From positions 1 to 12,548 of the forward strand of contig JAEYSR010000104.1 in assembly GCA_023434535.1 (NCBI GenBank): a stretch of DNA of 12,548 bases. Direction: 5' to 3'. Of this stretch, positions 6,726-11,161 are shown piece by piece (within the stretch, counting starts at the first letter, position 1; the number at the start of each line of letters is the position of its first letter). Source of the DNA: Actinomycetes bacterium. GTDB lineage: Bacteria; Actinomycetota; Acidimicrobiia; Acidimicrobiales; Microtrichaceae. The position numbers and the translations under genes were made by a program. The notes under the pieces were generated by a model. The model ran no database searches. It worked only from the letters and a program-made list of their open reading frames with translations, and was not told the DNA's origin.

Positions 6726-6748
6726 GCCGGCCGAGAACCGGCACTACT
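6726..6748 (+). repeat. Junction motif copy 4 with hairpin
   Basis: GCCGG-ccgagaa-CCGGC (6726-6742) forms a 5-bp stem that runs into CCGGCACTACT (6738-6748). The 17-base core 6731-6747 is nearly identical to 4846-4862. Read on the minus strand it is GTAG followed by T and the palindrome, as in REP elements. The rest of the 181-bp gap 6656-6836 shows no convincing gene. Confidence 0.5.
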
Positions 6749-6836
6749 CCACGCCGACGGTCGTCAGTCTCCGGCTGCGAAGTGGGGACGCATGGTGACG
6801 ATTGCGATTCCGTTCTTCGCTCGAAGGCGTAGGTCA

Positions 6837-7169
6837 TTAGCGGGATGAGATCGCAGCTCGGTACTCCTCGACCGTGCGACCGGCTTCCCCCGGACCCACC
6901 TCAATGCACTGTCGCCAATCCACCAAGGACTGATCATCGAGCAGGACGTTGGGTTTCGGCAGGAAGGCGGCGAAGCAGTCGGCGATGCCGGCCTCGGCGG
7001 CCATGAGTCGTGCGTAGTCGGCGCCTCCAGTGCTCCAGCAGTAGAGATCGGCACCTTGGGCCTGGAGTTCCCGGTCGTGCCGGATGGTTGCGGGTATTGG
7101 GATCTGTGTCGATCCGACGTGACGGACGAACGTGTCATCGACATCCACATACACGACGAGCGGCGGCAT
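6837..7169 (-). CDS. Minimal HAD-like phosphohydrolase-type protein
   Basis: 110 residues on the minus strand from ATG 7169. HAD-superfamily motifs appear in order in a very short chain. Motif I is YVDVDDTF with D9 and D11. Motif II is YCWSTGG with S46/T47. The motif III lysine is K72 in LPKPN, and motif IV is D78-D79 in LLDDQ. There is no cap domain. Typical HAD enzymes exceed 150-200 residues, so this belongs with the small capless members, in which a phosphatase or nucleotidase role is possible but unproven. All four motif residues appear intact. It is cytosolic, with no signal. The TAA stop is followed at once by an ATG overlap (TAATG), but the ORF there is not convincing. Confidence 0.75.
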   Translation of the reverse strand: MPPLVVYVDVDDTFVRHVGSTQIPIPATIRHDRELQAQGADLYCWSTGGADYARLMAAEAGIADCFAAFLPKPNVLLDDQSLVDWRQCIEVGPGEAGRTVEEYRAAISSR

Positions 7170-7236
7170 GGCCCGATGATGCCATCCACGACTGGGTCGA
7201 CGTTCGGGTGCGAAAGGTGCACGGCGGCCGTGCCTG

Positions 7237-7290
7237 GGCCACTATCCGCTGGCGATCGACCAACCGGCACTGAGTGCAGCCGGGACTACT
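7237..7290 (+). repeat. Junction motif copies 5a-5c clustered
   Basis: Three relatives of the motif lie within 54 bases: GGCCACTATCCGC (7237-7249), CCGGCACTGAG (7264-7274) and CCGGGACTACT (7280-7290). The middle one overlaps the perfect palindrome GCACT-G-AGTGC (7267-7277). They fill the gap between the start of the HAD-like gene and the stop of the membrane-protein gene, both on the minus strand. Confidence 0.4.
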
Positions 7291-7300
7291 TGGCTGTCGC

Positions 7301-7624
7301 CTACCAGGGCTTCCCGTTGCCCGAGCCCAGCAGGAGGAGCGGGACGCTGAACAAGATCAGAACAGCGTTGAAACCGACTGCGACCCCCGTTGGCAGCGTG
7401 AACGCCGATGCCACGAGTGCCATCCCCGCTGCACGCGGACGTCCTGCCGCGAGCTGCCAGATGCCGGCGCTGGCGCTTGCCGAGCCGACCAACAGAACGG
7501 CGGTCCACCATGGTGACGAGTAGTGCGGGCGGGCGGACCAAGCCATAACCGCCGTCGCTATCGTGAGCGGCGCAAGGGCAACAAGTGACCAGCGAACGTC
7601 GGCATCAAGTCGGCGGCGGGTCAC
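7301..7624 (-). CDS. Small integral membrane protein, 3-4 helices
   Basis: 107 residues on the minus strand from GTG 7624. The N-terminus is positively charged (MTRRRLDADVR). Hydrophobic segments follow: WSLVALAPLTIATAVMAW (12-29), WWTAVLLVGSASASAGIW (39-56), and a long stretch from about 66 to 100 (AAGMALVASAFTLP, then VAVGFNAVLILFSVPLLLLG) that could span twice. The positive N-terminus suggests it is cytoplasmic. No family is recognised; four-helix proteins of this size are frequent orphans in Actinomycetota. There is no visible ribosome-binding site. Gene-sized module bounded by junction motif clusters on both sides. Confidence 0.65.
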   Translation of the reverse strand: MTRRRLDADVRWSLVALAPLTIATAVMAWSARPHYSSPWWTAVLLVGSASASAGIWQLAAGRPRAAGMALVASAFTLPTGVAVGFNAVLILFSVPLLLLGSGNGKPW

Positions 7625-7638
7625 CGATTCAGTCTGGG

Positions 7639-7668
7639 GTTGGGCGTCGGGTATCCGGCACTACGCGG
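7639..7668 (+). repeat. Junction motif copy 6 (GTTGGGC ... CCGGCACTACGCGG)
   Basis: GTTGGGC (7639-7645) fits GTTRRRY, and CCGGCACTACGCGG (7655-7668) is the best copy of the motif, able to form CCG-gcactacg-CGG. It sits 14 bases upstream of the minus-strand membrane-protein start. Confidence 0.5.
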
Positions 7669-7679
7669 CCGTGTCGGAG

Positions 7680-7787
7680 TCAGACAAGTGATCTGCGGCT
7701 GTGACGCACTTGCCACATCAGTGCCAGGCCGGAGGCCATCACCGTCACGAAGATCATCAACCACGACGCCAGCAGCTCTTGCCGTCG
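7680..7787 (-). pseudogene. Membrane-helix remnant without a proper start
   Basis: In the minus-strand frame ending at TGA 7680-7682, 35 codons read as a C-terminal membrane anchor: RRQELLASWLMIFVTV, then MASGLALMWQVRHSRRSLV. A helix of about 20 residues is followed by a basic tail. Upstream the frame loses protein character and has no good start; the first ATG (7757) is inside the helix. It is probably the tail of a lost membrane protein, or a very small membrane protein. It occupies the gap between the DUF6572-like stop and junction motif 6. Confidence 0.35.
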
Positions 7788-7843
7788 GGCCGGTGGGTCC
7801 CGAAGGGAACGCGGGGATAGGCCCGTGGTCGGCAGTTTCGGAG

Positions 7844-8170
7844 TCAGTCGATGACGAGGTCTCCGCCGTATCGGCGTACGGCCTCTGCCAGTCGTTCGAG
7901 CACATCCGGCGATCGTCCGTCGAGGACACCGACCTGGTCATCGACCCGAATCGCCCACGCGAGGCCGGCGGTCTCGGGATAGGTGGCGACCATCTGACCA
8001 TCCAGCGCAAAGCCAACGTACGTGTTCACCTTCTCCTGCAGTGACTGGATCTGTGCGTCGGAGCCGGACCACTGTGAGCCAACGATGATGTGGAGCAGCA
8101 CCATGGACCCGTCCGGCGACAGCGTGACGAGGTCGACCTTCCTGCCGTCGAATGGTGCGTCGTCGGACAT
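7844..8170 (-). CDS. DUF6572-like small protein
   Basis: 108 residues on the minus strand from ATG 8170; an in-frame ATG at 8218 would add 16 poorly convincing residues. The sequence has KVDLVTLSPDGSMVLLHIIV (11-30), a WSGSDAQIQSLQEKVNTYVGF segment (34-54), then DGQMVATYPETAGLAWAIRV. The order 'D..V.L.I....W......LQ.K.NTY..F...G.....YP' is what I recall of the DUF6572 family, whose role is unknown; a profile search would be needed to confirm. A C-terminal extension (DVLERLAEAVRRYGGDLVID) adds one helix. Such proteins are usually cytosolic orphans in accessory DNA. Upstream sequence GGGTCAG is a weak ribosome-binding match. Confidence 0.65.
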   Translation of the reverse strand: MSDDAPFDGRKVDLVTLSPDGSMVLLHIIVGSQWSGSDAQIQSLQEKVNTYVGFALDGQMVATYPETAGLAWAIRVDDQVGVLDGRSPDVLERLAEAVRRYGGDLVID

Positions 8171-8325
8171 GAGTGCATGCTGACCCGACCGAAGACCCTG
8201 GGGCAACGACAGCGTCATCCACCGTCGGGAAAGTCACGGCGTCGACGCTGCGCACATGGCTGTCCATTCCCGCCCCGATCACGCATCATCCACGGCAATC
8301 TGCGGGTGCCCATGGCCAACGCGCC

Positions 8326-8369
8326 CGTGTGTATCCGGCGGTACTGACGGACGCACCGCACCGCACACG
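8326..8369 (+). repeat. Two-stem imperfect hairpin containing junction motif copy 7
   Basis: CGTGTG (8326-8331) pairs with CACACG (8364-8369), and GCGGT (8338-8342) pairs with ACCGC (8355-8359). Unpaired spacers of 6 and 4 bases separate the two stems and the apical loop has 12 bases. The motif CCGGCGGTACTGACGG (8335-8350) spans the inner stem and loop. It lies in the gap between divergent genes. Two short stems with an offset spacer are reminiscent of a folded attC site, but the AAC/GTT cores are missing. Confidence 0.45.
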
Positions 8370-8403
8370 TGACCCTTGCTCCTCGGCCCGGCATCGCCTC
8401 CCT

Positions 8404-8739
8404 ATGGCGTACAGTCGTGGAGCATTCACGGGGAAGTGCGGGACGTACGCAGTGCAGAGCGAGAACGACCCATACCGAGTTCAGCTCTATCAGGACAGCG
8501 GCGCAGGTCCGCTCTGGTCGGCGTCTGACAGCGCCTCGCCGATGCCGGAACCGAGCCCAGCGCTCGCAGCACGGCTACAGCAGTGGTGCGAAGACGCTTG
8601 GTCTGCTGAGCGAGGCCGGCGAGGCGGTCGCGAACGTGCGTTGCCGGAGATAGTTGGCCGTGCCGATCGGTTGGCCAAGGAAGTTGAACTCGAGTTTGGT
8701 GCGCCGTGGACGGTGCGTTATGTGGGGCCGCGTCACTGA
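8404..8739 (+). CDS. Small hypothetical protein with C-terminal ELG-VRY pattern
   Basis: 111 residues from ATG 8404; GTG 8452 (VQSENDPYRV) is a second plausible start because the first 16 residues fit less well. The body reads PYRVQLYQDSGAGPLW, then PSPALAARLQQWCEDAW, and ends RADRLAKEVELEFGAPWTVRY. I recall many small actinobacterial orphans with the same order: a beta segment ending in 'LW', 'sp.L..rL..W', and a final 'G..LA.e...elG..w.V.Y'. None has a function I can name. It has no signal or membrane segment. No ribosome-binding site is visible. The IS110 relic begins 77 bases downstream. Confidence 0.65.
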   Translation: MAYSRGAFTGKCGTYAVQSENDPYRVQLYQDSGAGPLWSASDSASPMPEPSPALAARLQQWCEDAWSAERGRRGGRERALPEIVGRADRLAKEVELEFGAPWTVRYVGPRH

Positions 8740-8816
8740 GACCCAGGTGTGATGACCGGAGACGTTGTCCCTCTCGGTCTGGGTTGGGGTGATCCACGCG
8801 AGCCGGGAACCGGGAA

Positions 8817-8993
8817 GCGAACGCCGCGCTGTTCACCATCATCTTCAACCGGATGGGACGCGACCCCCGAACCCAGGCCTACGTCACCCGCCGACGCGCC
8901 GAAGGCCTCTCCAACCTCGAGATCATCCGATGCCTCAAGCGCTACGTCGCCCGCGAGGTCTACCCACTCCTCACCAAGGCCTTGACGACATAG
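8817..8993 (+). pseudogene. C-terminal relic of an IS110-family transposase
   Basis: The frame ending at TAG 8991-8993 reads ANAALFTIIFNRMGRDPRT, then AYVTRRRAEGLSNLEIIRC and LKRYVAREVYPLLTKALTT. The block 'R.DPRT.AYV.RR..EG.S..EIIRCLKRYVAREVYPLL' is the characteristic tail of IS110/IS116/IS902 transposases. Only about the last 58 codons remain; the N-terminal DEDD domain and most of the C-terminal serine-containing domain are absent. Upstream of 8817 the frame has no transposase character. It shows that an insertion sequence once entered this gap and decayed. The element ends are not recognisable (IS110 has no long inverted repeats). Confidence 0.85.
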
Positions 8994-9003
8994 AGGAGCT
9001 TCA

Positions 9004-9546
9004 CTACACGCCGGGCCCGGACGTCTCCGTCATGACGACGGTCTCATCGCCCAGCTTCAGTTCGACGGTCGCAGGCTCATCTCGATGCCATGCCGCAACC
9101 CACGCTCCCACCCCCGATTCGATCGCTCGCACCTGAGTTGCACGCGGAGTGCGGAGGACGACGTCGGTCACTGCGCTGCCTGCAACACCGAACATCGCCT
9201 GAAGCGGCCCGTTGGCCAACCATCCGCCCACTGCCACGACGTCGGCCGGCATGTCGGGTCGAGAGAACGGAGGTTCGAACCAGCCTGTGCCTCCCGACCC
9301 TTCCGGTTCGAACGAACCGTCGTCACGCGTGAACAACTCGACATCGGACCGCAACGACGGTGGTTCCTCGTCGTCCTCCCACCAGGACACGGAGAGCACG
9401 GCTGCACAGCGGTCATCGACCCATCGGGCGAGCGGAACCAACATCCCGACCGTGAAGGGTTCTGGCGGGTCCGGCAGCCCATGCGCGATCGTCCACAGGC
9501 CCCATTCGGTCTGATACTCGTCGGCCCACGGCGGCTGAGGCTCCAC
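9004..9546 (-). CDS. Hypothetical protein, unknown family
   Basis: 180 residues on the minus strand from GTG 9546, preceded by AGGA about 10 bases upstream. It is acidic and Trp/Pro rich: MEPQPPWADEYQTEWGLW, VGMLVPLARWVDDRCAAVLS, SWWEDDEEPPSLRSDVELF, WFEPPFSRPDMPADVVAVGG, then VRAIESGVGAWVAAWHRDEP and VELKLGDETVVMTETSG. Alternating strands suggest a small beta-rich cytosolic domain. No signal peptide and no motif that names a family. The TAG stop (CTA at 9004-9006) sits in CTTCACTACACGCCGGG, a weak relative of the junction motif, as for the methyltransferase. The IS110 relic ends 10 bases before it on the other strand. Confidence 0.7.
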   Translation of the reverse strand: MEPQPPWADEYQTEWGLWTIAHGLPDPPEPFTVGMLVPLARWVDDRCAAVLSVSWWEDDEEPPSLRSDVELFTRDDGSFEPEGSGGTGWFEPPFSRPDMPADVVAVGGWLANGPLQAMFGVAGSAVTDVVLRTPRATQVRAIESGVGAWVAAWHRDEPATVELKLGDETVVMTETSGPGV

Positions 9547-9552
9547 GACAGC

Positions 9553-9598
9553 ATCCTGACAGGATCGTCATGTGACGTCGTCAACGTGACAGATCACG
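9553..9598. promoter_or_regulatory. Two palindromes upstream of the 9546 gene
   Basis: ATCCTG-A-CAGGAT (9553-9565) and CGTGA-CAGA-TCACG (9585-9598) are perfect inverted repeats in the leader of the minus-strand gene starting at 9546. The first overlaps the probable AGGA ribosome-binding site, so a protein bound there would block expression. Operator function is an inference; no known binding consensus is claimed. Confidence 0.35.
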
Positions 9599-9606
9599 TG
9601 CTCCAA

Positions 9607-9616
9607 CCGGCACTTC
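9607..9616 (+). repeat. Junction motif copy 8 (CCGGCACTTC)
   Basis: CCGGCACTTC lies within GTGC-tccaaccg-GCAC (9599-9614), a 4-bp stem. It is in the gap between the 9546 start and the ankyrin-like gene's stop. It is degenerate, with TTC in place of TAC. Confidence 0.35.
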
Positions 9617-9701
9617 ATTCTGGGTGCGACGCGCGTGTGGACTGGATCAGGACCGCATGGACACCGCAACGGTGCGGCCCGGGCGGCGGACCCTCCGCTG
9701 C

Positions 9702-10223
9702 TCAGCACTGTGCGCTGAAACGTCTCAGCACCTCAATCGTCGACGGTCGACTACCGGTCGTGATCGCGATGTCCAACGGAGTCATGTGAGCGAAGCGGCC
9801 CTCTGTCGGACCGAGACACGGGTCGGCGCCGCCCTCCAAGAGGGCTTGGAGCGCTCGGTTGAACTCGCCTTCTGAGTAGGTCCGCTCGCGCTTGAGGGAT
9901 CGTGCTGCCCAAACCGCGAGCACTGGGCCCTCAGTGGGCGAGATCACGTAGTTCGGATTGCCGTGCAGATCCTGAACGAAGCACCGAACGCTCTCTGCTC
10001 TGCCGACCGCACCGGCGTCAAGTGTCGAGATCTTGCTCGGTGTCACGTTCACGTTGCCCGCGTACTCCGCCGCTTCCTTTGCGCTGCTGCAATCTTGGAC
10101 TTGCAGCGATTCGATCATCCCGCCGGTGGCCGATCGCTCGTTCTTGTTGCCGATTTCTCCGCAGGCACCGGCAGTCCAGGTGAGCATGAAGGCGAGGGCG
10201 ACTGATCGATGTCGTCGATTCAT
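9702..10223 (-). CDS. Lipoprotein with a C-terminal ankyrin-like repeat
   Basis: 173 residues on the minus strand from ATG 10223, with GGGAGG 7 bases upstream; the open frame reaches back to 10427 but this start has the ribosome-binding site and the signal peptide. Residues 2-20 are a signal (RRHR, then SVALAFMLTWTAGA) before Cys21; the lipobox is slightly atypical with Ala at -3. The mature part has DCSSAKEAAEYAGNVNVTPS and ESVRCFVQDLHGNPNYV. The end, about 115-173, is ankyrin-like: FNRALQALLEGGADPCLGP, then AHMTPLDIAITTGSRPSTIE and VLRRFSAQC. TPLDIAI is the conserved TPLhhA signature, and only about one and a half repeats are present. A membrane-anchored binding protein is likely; the partner is unknown. 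Confidence 0.75.
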   Translation of the reverse strand: MNRRHRSVALAFMLTWTAGACGEIGNKNERSATGGMIESLQVQDCSSAKEAAEYAGNVNVTPSKISTLDAGAVGRAESVRCFVQDLHGNPNYVISPTEGPVLAVWAARSLKRERTYSEGEFNRALQALLEGGADPCLGPTEGRFAHMTPLDIAITTGSRPSTIEVLRRFSAQC

Positions 10224-10240
10224 GCTTGGCCTCCCGAACA

Positions 10241-10278
10241 GGTTCGACAGGTCCGCGACGCGGGCGGCTGGTCGAACC
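10241..10278. promoter_or_regulatory. 8-bp perfect inverted repeat in the ankyrin-lipoprotein leader
   Basis: GGTTCGAC (10241-10248) and GTCGAACC (10271-10278) are perfect inverted halves 22 bases apart, starting about 18 bases upstream of the start codon of the minus-strand gene at 10223. It could be an operator for a dimeric regulator or a leader hairpin just ahead of the GGGAGG ribosome-binding site. Confidence 0.4.
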
Positions 10279-10375
10279 ATCGTGCCGAGATCTAGCCGGG
10301 CCACCAACCCCGAGCGACGCCCTCGGCCCGGACAGACGGCCGTGCAATCGCCGTTACATGACGCCCGGACCGGGA

Positions 10376-10385
10376 GGTAGTGGCC
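10376..10385 (-). repeat. Junction motif copy 9, minus strand (GGCCACTACC)
   Basis: Read on the minus strand the sequence is GGGGCCACTACCTCCCGG, close to GGCCACTATCCGC at 7237. It lies in the 236-bp gap 10224-10459. The rest of that gap holds the inverted repeat near the start codon and a GC hairpin at the other end, with no supportable gene. Confidence 0.35.
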
Positions 10386-10441
10386 CCTGGCCGTCCCTCT
10401 GCCCGTCCACGGACGCGCCACAACCACGCGGCGACGTCACC

Positions 10442-10455
10442 CTCGCGTTCGCGAG
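10442..10455 (-). terminator. Palindrome just past the SUKH stop
   Basis: CTCGCG-TT-CGCGAG is a perfect palindrome 4 bases beyond the TGA of the minus-strand gene ending at 10460. As RNA it would fold as CUCGC-GAAC-GCGAG. No T-run; a GC-type terminator is plausible. Confidence 0.4.
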
Positions 10456-10459
10456 ACGC

Positions 10460-10963
10460 TCAGACGTCGTCGAGGGCCGGACCGTCCACCACGCCGTCGG
10501 GTCCGACTATGAAACGCCCGGACGCGAGCCCGTGCAGGGCAAAGCGGGCGAAGGCAGCGAGGCTCGGCCACGAGTTGGTCGGACCACTTTCCCACCAGAC
10601 GGCATGCACTGGACTCGTCGGGCTCGAAGGATCGACAAGGTCCAGAACCAGAACGCCTCCCCCGACGAGCCGGGCGATCGGGAACCAGGTCGGCTTCCAA
10701 AACCACTCAGCCTCGAAACCGGTGCCTTCTTCCAGGTCTGCCGCTGCCTCAAGAGACTCGCGGTACTCCTTGACCATCAGCGCCATCGGTCCGAGCTCTG
10801 TGCCGGGAGGAAACTGGGCCTCCAGGTGAGATGCGCCCGGACGACCTGCGCCGTTGTGCCGTCCGAACCACTCCACGAGTTCCGTACTGGGGTGGAGTCC
10901 GAGAGGCCGGAGAGCTTCCTCGACTTCCGAGGACGAGAGGCCAGGACGGAGCTGAGTCGCCAT
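10460..10963 (-). CDS. SMI1/KNR4 (SUKH) family protein
   Basis: 167 residues on the minus strand from ATG 10963, with AAGG about 7 bases upstream. The SMI1/KNR4 fold signatures occur in order. PSTELVEWFGRHNGA (25-39) is the helix with the conserved NG. YRESLEAAADLEE (67-79) is the central helix. FWKPTWFPIARLVGGGVLVL (89-108) matches the 'W.p.w.Pia..ggg..l.vD' core. VHAVWWESGPTNSWPSLAAF (119-138) matches the 'V...w......a.Sf..fl' end. SUKH proteins include many immunity proteins of contact-dependent and polymorphic toxins. No toxin gene is adjacent, so an orphan immunity or other binding role is inferred. Cytosolic. It is divergent from the 424-residue gene across junction motif 10. Confidence 0.85.
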   Translation of the reverse strand: MATQLRPGLSSSEVEEALRPLGLHPSTELVEWFGRHNGAGRPGASHLEAQFPPGTELGPMALMVKEYRESLEAAADLEEGTGFEAEWFWKPTWFPIARLVGGGVLVLDLVDPSSPTSPVHAVWWESGPTNSWPSLAAFARFALHGLASGRFIVGPDGVVDGPALDDV

Positions 10964-10974
10964 CGCCGCGCCTT

Positions 10975-11017
10975 GTTAAGCCAGCAGTGTCCGCGCGTAA
11001 TGCCGGCTGCTGGCCGA
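10975..11017 (-). repeat. Junction motif copy 10 in an 8-bp hairpin
   Basis: GCCAGCAG (10980-10987) and CTGCTGGC (11007-11014) form a perfect 8-bp stem around 19 bases. On the minus strand that interior is CCGGCATTACGCGCGGACA, a full junction motif. GTTAAGC (10975-10981) overlaps the foot of the stem and fits GTTRRRY. It is 11 bases upstream of the SUKH start codon and is the only clear copy besides 10376 with minus orientation. The remaining gap to 11161 shows nothing else supportable. Confidence 0.5.
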
Positions 11018-11161
11018 TCTGGGTTCTTGGAACGGTTCAGCTGTCACCGAACCATGCCGATGGGAGCGGGTGCGCTACCCGACAGATGAACCCGTCGGAA
11101 GAAGCGATCCGCACGTGGCTGCCCGCTGTCTTCCTCTTGTCGGGACGGCCGGCTGATTCTC

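Noticed and set aside
6535..6837. Minus-strand ORF starting in the TAATG overlap after the HAD-like gene
   Set aside because: A stop-start overlap is suggestive, but the product is Arg/Ser/Pro-rich with no domain and runs into the next gene in a wrong frame.
9148..9300. Promoter-like and direct-repeat signals inside the 9004-9546 gene
   Set aside because: They fall in coding sequence and are no better than expected by chance in GC-rich DNA.
3998..11017. Canonical integron attC sites
   Set aside because: GTTRRRY matches exist beside some motifs, but I could not find the partner RYYYAAC at 50-140 bases with pairing arms in the correct orientation for any of them. I therefore call the elements only integron-like.
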